This document shows positions 44,322 through 52,422 of a stretch of DNA of 64,000 nucleotides, piece after piece. Each line of letters starts with the position of its first letter. The stretch's first letter is position 1. This stretch comes from Pedobacter caeni (GTDB lineage: Bacteria > Bacteroidota > Bacteroidia > Sphingobacteriales > Sphingobacteriaceae). The position numbers were made by a program, and so were the translations under genes. The notes under the pieces were generated by a model. That model had not been told where the DNA came from and made no database searches. It saw nothing but the letters and a program-made list of their open reading frames with translations. The stretch spans positions 828,045 through 892,044 of the forward strand of contig NZ_FQUQ01000003.1 of the NCBI RefSeq assembly GCF_900129215.1, in the 5' to 3' direction.

Positions 44322-45677
44322 ATGAATAATTTAAACATTTCAAAGATCTTCACTTTAGCAGCACTTGCAAGTATGTCATTGTTTGCGGCATGTAAGAAAG
44401 ATTCTAAAACAGGTGATGGTGGTGGCAATGGCGATTTAATTGGAGCTTTAGCCAATGGTACTGTAATAACAGGAAGTCTTATTAATGATGTTACCCTGGT
44501 TAAAGGTAATTCATATGTTTTAAAAGGTGGTGTTCACGTGAAAAACGGAAAAACCCTAACCATTCAAGAGGGTGTAACTGTTAAATCTGATCAAAATGAG
44601 CCAAGTACTGCGTATTTGCTAGTAGAGCCAGGATCAAAAATTATGGCAGAGGGTACTGCAGCGAGCCCAATTGTATTCACTTCAGGAGCAACTGCACCTA
44701 AAGAACAAGATTGGGGAGGCATCATTATTTGCGGAAATGCTCCGGTAAATGGTGAAGGTGGACGCATTGCATCTGAAATGGGTGCTGGTGTTACTTATGG
44801 AGGTACAAACGCATCAGATAACTCTGGTGTTCTAAAATATATCCGCGTAGAATATACTGGTAAAAAACAGACTGCTGATAAAGAGCATAACGGCTTTACT
44901 TTTGAAGGAGTTGGTAATGGTACGAAAGTAGAATACCTGAGTGTTTATAAAGGCGGTGATGATGCTTTTGAATGGTTTGGTGGTACAGTAAACGTAAAAT
45001 ATCTTTTCGCTTATGGTGCACAGGATGATACTTTTGACTGGACTTTCGGTTGGACTGGTAAAGCTCAGTTTTTAGTTGGTGTTCAGGGAGACGGTGTTGC
45101 AGACAGAGGAATTGAGGCTGATAACAGCAACAAGAACAATGCAGCAAATCCTTTCTCAAATCCAACAATCTCAAACGTAACGCTGGTAGGTTCATTGACA
45201 GCGAAAACTGGTGATGATCCAAATAATGCTACAGAAACAGGTAAGACTTTAGGGCTTAAACTTCGTGAAGGTACTAAAGGCAAATTGCACAATTTTGTGG
45301 TTTATAACTTCAATAATGGAGTAGATCTTGAGCACGATGGAACACTTGCAAATATGGCTGATGGTTCACTTGCGATCAAAAACTCGGACATTTCAAACCT
45401 TAAAACCTGGGTATTTAAACCAACTACACCTGCAGGTGGAGTTCGTCCTCCATTCACTGGTGTGAATTTATTTATCAGCGCTCCATATTCAAACACTTTT
45501 GTTGATGCAAGTACTAAACCAGCCTATATTACTGGTGTATTTGTAGGAACAACAGCGACTGGTGCTGTTGACGCTGCAACCTTAGATCCTTTCTTTACTG
45601 CAGCCAACTACAAAGGTGCTGTGCAAACAGGTAGTGACTGGACAACTGGTGCATGGGTTAGAACAGACAAAAGATAA
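44322..45677 (+). CDS. Exported lipoprotein, beta-helix-like
   Basis: 451 residues with a lipoprotein signal (SLFAACKKDSK, Cys near 24). The mature part is Gly/Asn/Thr rich with repeated short strands (LTIQEGVTVKSDQNEP, DWGGIIICGNAPVNGEGG, GGDDAFEWFGGTVNVKYLFAYG) suggesting a right-handed parallel beta-helix. I recall similar proteins beside TonB receptors in Bacteroidota, and this one follows such a receptor by 112 bp. A surface-exposed partner that binds or releases ligand is plausible. No catalytic motif is recognised. Confidence 0.8.
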   Translation: MNNLNISKIFTLAALASMSLFAACKKDSKTGDGGGNGDLIGALANGTVITGSLINDVTLVKGNSYVLKGGVHVKNGKTLTIQEGVTVKSDQNEPSTAYLLVEPGSKIMAEGTAASPIVFTSGATAPKEQDWGGIIICGNAPVNGEGGRIASEMGAGVTYGGTNASDNSGVLKYIRVEYTGKKQTADKEHNGFTFEGVGNGTKVEYLSVYKGGDDAFEWFGGTVNVKYLFAYGAQDDTFDWTFGWTGKAQFLVGVQGDGVADRGIEADNSNKNNAANPFSNPTISNVTLVGSLTAKTGDDPNNATETGKTLGLKLREGTKGKLHNFVVYNFNNGVDLEHDGTLANMADGSLAIKNSDISNLKTWVFKPTTPAGGVRPPFTGVNLFISAPYSNTFVDASTKPAYITGVFVGTTATGAVDAATLDPFFTAANYKGAVQTGSDWTTGAWVRTDKR

Positions 45678-45698
45678 TATTAACAATATTTAAAAATA

Positions 45699-45732
45699 CA
45701 AAGAGGGCCTTGTTTTAACGAGGCCCTCTTTG
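45699..45732. terminator. Bidirectional terminator
   Basis: AAAGAGGGCCT (45700-45710) and AGGCCCTCTTT (45721-45731) form a perfect 11-bp stem between the converging lipoprotein and transglutaminase-like genes. Confidence 0.85.
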
Positions 45733-46938
45733 TTATTTATGTGGGTTTGGCTGGTAAGCGTAAACAATCTGATAGGGGACGTTCTTTAACTTGGGGTTTA
45801 ACTGACCAATCCGCAAATCCTGGAGTTGTGGAGTTGGCTCACAAATGGTGTATTCTTTGCCGTTATAGGAGATGGTTGTGCCTACTGATTTTTCAAACTG
45901 AACAGCCATCGTTACATGGGTCGGATATAATAGGGTAATCATGGGCAAATCATAAATCTCCTTAACCAGATAGAAAAATAATGCCGCCCGGTCATCACAG
46001 TCACTGTAAGCTGAAAACAGCGTCTCTTCAGGGGACAGGCGTTTTTCTTTTCCAAAATTCACATCATCATTCTCATACAAGAATGCATATCGTGTAAACC
46101 GCATTAAATAATCTACTCCTTTTTTTTGGGACATTCCTTCCAGGTTCTTCCTTAGTGTTGGGATAATAGAGCCATAAGTTTCCTTACTGAGTGGAATGTT
46201 AAAGTAATATTCGAAATCTACACCCGGGTAGTTGGTGAAAATATTTTCTACTTCAGGATTTAGTTTGATGTTAAAATGGTAGGATTTGTGACGATAGCTG
46301 AATAAGATCTTCTTCTCTGAGTAATTCTCAGGCTTGAAATCAGGCATTCTGTTGACTTTGTAAGAAAAGGGATTTTTAGCCTCTGCTATACTTACCATTT
46401 CATTATCAGGAAGACTGCTGAAATTGGTTTGGGCATAGTCGTGATAATTCAGGCACATGAATTTTTTCTTGTCAATTATAATGTATGGAACCTCGGAAAT
46501 GTTCTCATCATTAAAAATATACATGATAATTCTGTTGTCAACAGTAGTGAGTCTGGCATCATATCCTGATTTTACCAATAGAAACCATTTGTAAAAGGTA
46601 TATCTGATATAATCATCTTTCTTAGGGCTGATTTGCTGAGCAGTTTTTCTAATCAGTTGATAATATAACCAATCATTGAGCTTGTGTTTTTCCTTGTAGC
46701 GAAGGAGTGTATCAGCTATTAAGCGATAATTACCTGTATTGGCTTTTTTATAGGAATCAAGGATGTATTGCTGAGATACTGAAGACTGAGGAGATACCAC
46801 AAAAGAAGAATCCAGTTCAAGATTAAAAGTATCATTATAAAATTCAAAACTGATATTGATACGTCTATCCTGAGCAAATCCAGTATGGATTGCAAAGACC
46901 AGCAACAACAGAACAGAATTTTTAATCAGCGATCTCAC
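45733..46938 (-). CDS. Exported transglutaminase-like superfamily protein
   Basis: 401 residues with a signal peptide (about 1-22, ending GFAQ). The C-terminal third shows a transglutaminase/papain-like core: Cys in AYSDCDDRAALFFYLVKEIY and His in LYPTHVTMAVQF, spaced as in that superfamily. The N-terminal 270 residues are of unknown fold. Such domains act as proteases, amidases or cross-linkers; the substrate is unknown. It is divergent from the large receptor gene at 47346. The gap 46939-47230 is AT-rich and holds a weak two-repeat TTAAC/GTAAT site at 47124-47139. Confidence 0.68.
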   Translation of the reverse strand: MRSLIKNSVLLLLVFAIHTGFAQDRRINISFEFYNDTFNLELDSSFVVSPQSSVSQQYILDSYKKANTGNYRLIADTLLRYKEKHKLNDWLYYQLIRKTAQQISPKKDDYIRYTFYKWFLLVKSGYDARLTTVDNRIIMYIFNDENISEVPYIIIDKKKFMCLNYHDYAQTNFSSLPDNEMVSIAEAKNPFSYKVNRMPDFKPENYSEKKILFSYRHKSYHFNIKLNPEVENIFTNYPGVDFEYYFNIPLSKETYGSIIPTLRKNLEGMSQKKGVDYLMRFTRYAFLYENDDVNFGKEKRLSPEETLFSAYSDCDDRAALFFYLVKEIYDLPMITLLYPTHVTMAVQFEKSVGTTISYNGKEYTICEPTPQLQDLRIGQLNPKLKNVPYQIVYAYQPNPHK

Positions 46939-47230
46939 CTTAATTTGTTAATGATTTGATAATATTAAATATACATATTATTAATATAGGTATTATCACA
47001 TTAAAGTATTCTTTGAGATCTTCCATATGGCGGAATGATTTGATTTCATTTGTCTATTCTACAGGTAGTTGTGGTCTGTTGAAAGAAGGAGGGAAATTGA
47101 TTACATCCATACTCTTTTGATTGTTAACATAATGGTAATATTAAATTTATGTTTTGATGTGTTTGTTTGTGCTGTTGTTCAGAGTTTTGTGGTTTTTGAC
47201 CCCTTTAAAATGAATACTTCAGGCCATATT

Positions 47231-47324
47231 TTAATCCCATTTTAATCAAGTTTTAATTCCATATTAATTCGGAGCTGTATTCATGTTAATTTAATATTAA
47301 CTTCATTTTGCTGCTATAGTTTTG
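47231..47324 (+). promoter_or_regulatory. TTAAY operator array and promoter of the Oar-like receptor
   Basis: TTAAT occurs at 47231, 47242, 47253, 47264 and 47286 and TTAAC at 47297, all in one 11-bp register with only the 47275 position missing. The -7 box TAGTTTTG (47317-47324) follows 20 bp after the last repeat. It has the best-conserved repeats in the window. Confidence 0.65.
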
Positions 47325-47345
47325 AATAAAAATTATAGGGGAAAA

Positions 47346-50300
47346 ATGAAAAAACAGCTAAACAATTATTTCTCATGCATACTTATGGTATTGCTTCTTC
47401 TTGTCGGGGCAAAGTCTATTGCGCAGGTAACCACCTCAAGTATTAGCGGGAAAGTTCGGGATACCAAAGGGGATGGTATTCCTGGCGCCAGTGTACTTAT
47501 TGTACATCAGCCTACAGGTACCAAATATGGTGTAGTTACTTCCAGTGATGGAGCTTATCGGGTGAACAACTTAAACCCGGGAGGTCCTTACAAAATGACC
47601 ATCACTTATATTGGGTACAGTAAACAGGAAAGGAATCAAATTAACCTGAATCTTGGAGTAGATCAGCGACAGGATTTTGTATTGGCCGACGAAGGCCAGT
47701 TGTTAAGTGAAGTGGTGGTGTCTGGTACCCGCGGAGGACAAAAAACAGGATCGGGCACAAAGATCGGTGAGGAGCAGATTAAAACGCTCCCTACGGTAAG
47801 CAGAAGTCTGACCGACCTGACACGTTTAACTCCACAAGGAAGTAAAGACAATTCCTTTGTAGGGACGAATTTCAGGTATAACAATGTGACGATAGATGGA
47901 GCAATCAATAACGATGCAATCGGATTTAGTCCTTCTCTTGGTGGTCAAAGCGGAAGCTCAGGGATGCCGGGGAGTAGCACCAGAACTAATCCTGTTTCTT
48001 TGGATGCGATTCAGGATGTACAGGTCTTACTGGCACCCTATGATGTGAAGATTGGTAACTTTACGGGTGGAAGTGTCAATGCGGTTACACGTTCAGGAAC
48101 CAATGACGTTACAGGCTCAATATATGGATATGGACGTAATGCTTCACTGATCGGACCAAACAAGATCGGCGACAATTCTAAAGAACCTTCTGCTTTCCAT
48201 GATTATCAAACAGGTATAAGGCTAGGATTTCCGATTATCAAGAATAAATTGTTCTTCTTCACAAATGAAGAGCTGACACGCCGTCAGGATCCTGTGATTT
48301 TAGGTGCAGGTTCGAAGGACATGAAAATCATTACTTCGGATGAGGCGACTGCAATTACCAATAACATGATCAATAAATATGGCATTGATCCCGGCTCATC
48401 TGGAAATTACAACATTTATGCTAAATCCAACAAGTTCTTTAACCGTTTGGATTGGAACATAGATGATCATAATCAATTGACGATCCGGAACAATACCATC
48501 AGGTCTACTGCAACAAATCTGGAGCGTGATCAGGCTAACTTCAGGTTTGGTGGAGTTGATTTTAAGCAAACCAATAATCAGAGCTCCACAGTAGCTGAAC
48601 TAAAAAGCAGACTTTCCAATAATGCTTCCAATAGTTTGGTAGTTGGTTATTCGAACATTCATGATTTTAGAGATCCTGTAAGTAATCCCGCCTTACCACA
48701 AATAGAGATTAGCTCTCGCGGAGGAACGATTTTTTTGGGTACGGACCGGGAAGCAAGTATCTTTAATATGAAACAAAAGACTTTTGAGTTTACAGACAAC
48801 TTTACCTTCACCAAGGGAAAACATACTTTTACTTTTGGGACGCATAATGAGCTTTATAACATTACTTATGGCTTTGTGAATGCCTGGAATGGTCGTGTAG
48901 CTTATGGAAGTGTTAATGATTTTCTGAATAATCTCCCAAGTCGCGTCCGGACGAATTATAATTATGCCGATAATACAAGGGATAACATTTTAAGTAACCC
49001 TCCGGCAGAATTTAAAATGAATATGTATAGTTTGTATGGAGAAGATCAGTTTCAGCTGAGCGATCGTTTCAAACTGACTTATGGTGTGCGGTTCGATCTG
49101 GCTGACTTGCCTAATAAGCAGCCCTTAAGTGATAAGACGATAAATGCTCCGGTTGATGTAAATTATGGAAATACTTTTAATTACACACTTCCAAAAGACA
49201 TTAAGAATAGCTTCTTAGGCCAGGTTCAGGTGTCCCCAAGAATTGGGTTTAACTACGATATCAATGGTGATCAGAGTATGGTGCTAAGGGGAGGAAGTGG
49301 TTTGTTCACAGGCAGGGTTCCCTTTGCATGGTTAGGGTATGCTTATTACAATAATGGGGTAACCTATGGGGCTTTTGATAAAAAGTACAATTATGATCCA
49401 ACCAAGCCACCACTTGTTTCGCAGGCAGCGGGTAGTGACCCCATTAAGGATGCGCTTAACGGAAATGGAGAAGCTGGATATGTTTCAAAACAAGGTGTTA
49501 ATGTTAATGATGCGAATGGGGCCACTCAAGTTGATTTGATTGATAACAATTTTAAAATGCCTAAAACCTGGAGAACAAGTCTGGCCTTTGATTATAAGAC
49601 AGAAGACCAATGGAAATTTACAGTGGAAGGTATTTTTACTAAGGTGATTCATGATCTGAAATTCCAGCAGATAAATTTCACTGACAATCCTATTTATTAT
49701 GTTTACGACACAAATAAGCAGCAACCGATATACCCAACGACAAACAATAAGATCAACTCCAAATATAGTAATGCTTATCTGCTATCGAATACCAGTCAGG
49801 GGTATCGTTACAGCCTGACAGGACAAGTGAGCAAATCTTTTCCATTTGGTTTGGACGTAATGGCTGCCTATACTTATGGACAGTCTAAAGACATCACCAA
49901 TGGAATCAGAAATTCTATGGAGTCTAACTGGCAGTTGAATCAATCTTTAAATCCAAATGCTCCAGGCCTTGCATATTCTAATTTTGATATCAGAAACAGG
50001 ATTGTGTCTACTGTGAATTTCAAACACGCCTGGGATAAGAATAATCGATATACCGCCAATTTTTCTCTCTTCTTTAGTGCGCAATCCGGTTCTCCTTATT
50101 CTTATGGATTCCTGAATACGACCATAAACGGGACGGGACAAAATGTGAGTCTGGTGTATATTCCAAAAGCCGGGGAGACCCCTGAGTTTTTCGCAAAAAC
50201 TCCAGATGGACTTCAACAAGCAGCAGCATTTGATGCTTTCATTGATGGAGATCGGTATCTGAAAACAAGAAGAGGTAATTTTACGGAACGGAACGGAGCC

Positions 50301-50621
50301 CGTACACCATGGAATGTTCAGGCAGATTTTCGCTTCTCTCAGGATCTGATTGTTGCAGAGAATGGAAACCGCAAACATACCTTGACTTTTACGTATGATA
50401 TTGTGAACCTGACGAACTTGCTTAACAAGAATTGGGGTGTTCAGTATTTCTCTCCTAACACTTACAATTCCATGGCTAGTGTAGGTTTAAAACCAGGTGC
50501 AGGAGGAAGCGCAAATACTTATCCAACCTATACTTTTGATCAGAACAATACAAGTGCTTATTCTAAGGATTTCTTTGCATCGAGGTACCAGATGCAGTTT
50601 GGTTTAAGGTATAGTTTCTAG
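47346..50621 (+). CDS. Oar-like TonB-dependent receptor
   Basis: 1091 residues from the ATG at 47346. The longer frame from a TTG at 47322 overlaps the -7 box and is rejected. A signal peptide (MKKQLNNYFSCIL onward, ending SIAQ) is followed by a carboxypeptidase-like domain (about 36-115; SSISGKVRDTKGDGIPGASVLI) and a plug (about 120-250; RYNNVTIDGAINNDAIGFS, NFTGGSVNAVTRSGTNDVTGS). The barrel ends QFGLRYSF. The Gly/Ser-rich plug and large size fit the Oar-like group, used for bulky or protein-bound substrates. The ligand is unknown. A promoter plus terminator just downstream (50644-50776) forms a separate transcript. Confidence 0.9.
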   Translation: MKKQLNNYFSCILMVLLLLVGAKSIAQVTTSSISGKVRDTKGDGIPGASVLIVHQPTGTKYGVVTSSDGAYRVNNLNPGGPYKMTITYIGYSKQERNQINLNLGVDQRQDFVLADEGQLLSEVVVSGTRGGQKTGSGTKIGEEQIKTLPTVSRSLTDLTRLTPQGSKDNSFVGTNFRYNNVTIDGAINNDAIGFSPSLGGQSGSSGMPGSSTRTNPVSLDAIQDVQVLLAPYDVKIGNFTGGSVNAVTRSGTNDVTGSIYGYGRNASLIGPNKIGDNSKEPSAFHDYQTGIRLGFPIIKNKLFFFTNEELTRRQDPVILGAGSKDMKIITSDEATAITNNMINKYGIDPGSSGNYNIYAKSNKFFNRLDWNIDDHNQLTIRNNTIRSTATNLERDQANFRFGGVDFKQTNNQSSTVAELKSRLSNNASNSLVVGYSNIHDFRDPVSNPALPQIEISSRGGTIFLGTDREASIFNMKQKTFEFTDNFTFTKGKHTFTFGTHNELYNITYGFVNAWNGRVAYGSVNDFLNNLPSRVRTNYNYADNTRDNILSNPPAEFKMNMYSLYGEDQFQLSDRFKLTYGVRFDLADLPNKQPLSDKTINAPVDVNYGNTFNYTLPKDIKNSFLGQVQVSPRIGFNYDINGDQSMVLRGGSGLFTGRVPFAWLGYAYYNNGVTYGAFDKKYNYDPTKPPLVSQAAGSDPIKDALNGNGEAGYVSKQGVNVNDANGATQVDLIDNNFKMPKTWRTSLAFDYKTEDQWKFTVEGIFTKVIHDLKFQQINFTDNPIYYVYDTNKQQPIYPTTNNKINSKYSNAYLLSNTSQGYRYSLTGQVSKSFPFGLDVMAAYTYGQSKDITNGIRNSMESNWQLNQSLNPNAPGLAYSNFDIRNRIVSTVNFKHAWDKNNRYTANFSLFFSAQSGSPYSYGFLNTTINGTGQNVSLVYIPKAGETPEFFAKTPDGLQQAAAFDAFIDGDRYLKTRRGNFTERNGARTPWNVQADFRFSQDLIVAENGNRKHTLTFTYDIVNLTNLLNKNWGVQYFSPNTYNSMASVGLKPGAGGSANTYPTYTFDQNNTSAYSKDFFASRYQMQFGLRYSF

Positions 50622-50643
50622 GGAAATGTTAAGAATACTTATC

Positions 50644-50688
50644 ATAATCCGCATTTAATAAAGAGTTAACATGATGCCCTTACTTTTG
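50644..50688 (+). promoter_or_regulatory. TTAAY operator and promoter of a candidate small RNA
   Basis: ATAAT (50644), TTAAT (50655) and TTAAC (50666) lie at 11-bp steps. TACTTTTG (50681-50688), an exact -7 match, follows 15 bp after the last, the same spacing as at three other sites. No protein gene follows on this strand. Confidence 0.58.
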
Positions 50689-50693
50689 CATCA

Positions 50694-50776
50694 TAAATAT
50701 TTGGTTAGTATTTATAAGTTTAGGTTTAGTTGATAACAAAGAGCCACGATGGATGTCGTGGCTCTTTGCTTTTTTA
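50694..50776 (+). ncRNA. Candidate starvation-induced small RNA
   Basis: The predicted start lies about 6 nt after the -7 box at 50681. The RNA would begin with a hairpin (ATAAATA 50693-50699 with TATTTAT 50709-50715), continue as about 21 nt of unpaired purine/U-rich sequence and end in a strong terminator: CAAAGAGCCACGA (50737-50749) pairs perfectly with TCGTGGCTCTTTG (50756-50768), then a T-run. The layout of 5' hairpin, open seed and 3' terminator is typical of base-pairing regulators. It may also act as the transcription end of the receptor gene upstream. Confidence 0.5.
50738..50775. repeat. Left copy of a duplicated terminator
   Basis: This terminator hairpin recurs at 52388-52422 with only three or four differences, all near the loop. 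The two copies bracket the HEIGH protease gene and its debris-like upstream region. Confidence 0.75.
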
Positions 50777-50838
50777 TTGAGAATCGTACTATTCGGTTCC
50801 GGTAATAAATAACCAACTGATTCTGTTTAGCACATTGA

Positions 50839-52014
50839 TTATTGAACAGTTATATTTTTTGTCGCAGTTACCGGTGAAGCGTATTTACCTCCGGAAATTG
50901 TACACTGTAATTGATAAGTACCAGATGATGCAAATCCTATTTCATTTAGTATTGCATCGGTATCATCTGTATATTCATAGTTATAATTAGTGCCATTTAT
51001 TCCGATTACTTTCCATTTGTAATAAATTCCAGTCTCTGCTGATTCATAACTCATATTATAAGTACTCTGTCCATTGGTGTATATAACACTTTGTCCACCT
51101 ATATAAGGTACAATTAAACTATTTGTACTTAATGGATATAATGTATTAATTGCTATTACATCATAATTAGAAGGTAATGAAGGATAAGAAGAATAATAGC
51201 TTAAAGCCGTGCCTCCATTCATTACGGAATTTGCATCACCTACTGTATGACCTGGCGTATTGGGAATCTGATTTGCGCCCTCAGCTCCTGCAAGTTCTCC
51301 TCTTAAGTACCAATTGGTATGTCGTAAGCCTAAGCAATGTCCGATTTCATGTATCACATTCCAAGCTCCTTGCCCTTGTGTTATAAAATAATTAGTATTG
51401 GGATCTCTAAAATCAGAATTAACCAAAATTAAGCTTCCTGGCTTTCCGTCTGAGGTTGGGAATTCAGCTCGTGCAGCTGTATTGGTTGGAAGAATACCTT
51501 GGTCTCCTTTAATAATAATATCAATTCTTGGTGCTGGATTATATTGATAATCGCTAACAATTAAATTGAGCTTAACATTACTACCTGGGGTGGAGTTCCA
51601 TGCCGTTATGGCTTGTAGTACACCACTATACCATACGTGATTACCCCATATTGATTGATCTATTGATATATTAATATTATGGCTATTTGTATTATTGATC
51701 AAATTATCAGTATTGGCTTGTGCTATTTTTCCACCTGCACTCATCAATTTTCCTGTGTTTTTTGTCGGAGATAAAGATTTTTTCGAAATCATAATATCAT
51801 CTTCAACTACATAGTATTCTCCAAACTCCCTGATGCCATCTGTCTGAAATCCTAGCCCTTTTATTTTAGAAATAACTGAGGGATCAATAGCTGAAGTTTC
51901 ATCGGCTATTGTATTATTTTCCGTTTTCTTACAGCCCGGAATAATAAATACCGCTAATAAAATAGCCAAGGCTATTTTATTGAAAAAATGTTTTAAAGTC
52001 GTGTTTGTTTTCAT
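50839..52014 (-). CDS. HEIGH-type (M57-like) metalloprotease lipoprotein
   Basis: 391 residues with a lipoprotein signal (FIIPGCKKTEN, Cys near 28). The catalytic zinc motif HEIGHCLGLRHT near residues 227-238 (HExGHxxGxxH) matches matrixin/M57 'dual-action HEIGH' peptidases, and the later AINTLYP region fits the Met-turn area. A C-terminal Ig-like domain (about 290-391) carries YKWKVIGINGTN. Probably a surface protease; the substrate is unknown. It is visibly AT-rich, and direct repeats flank the gene, so it may be a recent insertion between the receptor/small-RNA unit and olsF. Confidence 0.82.
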   Translation of the reverse strand: MKTNTTLKHFFNKIALAILLAVFIIPGCKKTENNTIADETSAIDPSVISKIKGLGFQTDGIREFGEYYVVEDDIMISKKSLSPTKNTGKLMSAGGKIAQANTDNLINNTNSHNINISIDQSIWGNHVWYSGVLQAITAWNSTPGSNVKLNLIVSDYQYNPAPRIDIIIKGDQGILPTNTAARAEFPTSDGKPGSLILVNSDFRDPNTNYFITQGQGAWNVIHEIGHCLGLRHTNWYLRGELAGAEGANQIPNTPGHTVGDANSVMNGGTALSYYSSYPSLPSNYDVIAINTLYPLSTNSLIVPYIGGQSVIYTNGQSTYNMSYESAETGIYYKWKVIGINGTNYNYEYTDDTDAILNEIGFASSGTYQLQCTISGGKYASPVTATKNITVQ

Positions 52015-52387
52015 GGTTTATATTTTAATTTTTATTAATTTACTATATCGGTATTAGTGACATATTAAATAATTATTATTTTATAAGTTTCCTAAAAGGT
52101 CGAAAGAGACTAAAACAAAAAAACCGAAGCGGGCAGCCTCGGTTTTTGTATAATAGGATTTTAAGGTAATTCTATCTACTTAAGCACAGCACAGTCAGTT
52201 GGTTGTTCCAAATGCCTTTTATACGTTAAATTAATTCTAAAGCTTTTTCGATTGCTTTCTTTCCTCCTACTTTAATGTAGTGTCATGAAGAAAAGCAAAG
52301 GTGAGTTTGACAAGGATGAAATAGCAAATAATTTAATGGAAACCCTTCATTAAGAGATGTGTAGACCTCAAAAATGGATGTATATGA
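52015..52387. other. Non-coding stretch with terminator and possible gene debris
   Basis: No convincing gene is present. A hairpin with ACCGA/TCGGT arms and flanking A and T runs lies at about 52116-52148 and could terminate in either direction. On the minus strand, 52231-52287 reads as 18 codons (HYIKVGGKKAIEKALELI) followed by a stop, which looks like the tail of a lost gene. On the plus strand, 52284-52352 is a 22-codon frame beginning MKKSKGEFDKDE, with no sign that it is expressed. Confidence 0.45.
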
Positions 52388-52422
52388 AAAGAGCCACTGT
52401 AGATGTCGTGGCTCTTTGCTTT
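52388..52422. terminator. Right copy of the duplicated terminator, end of olsF
   Basis: AAAGAGCCAC (52388-52397) and GTGGCTCTTT (52408-52417) with a following T-run are almost identical to 50738-50775. It sits directly at the stop of the olsF-like gene and can serve it on the minus strand. Confidence 0.75.
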
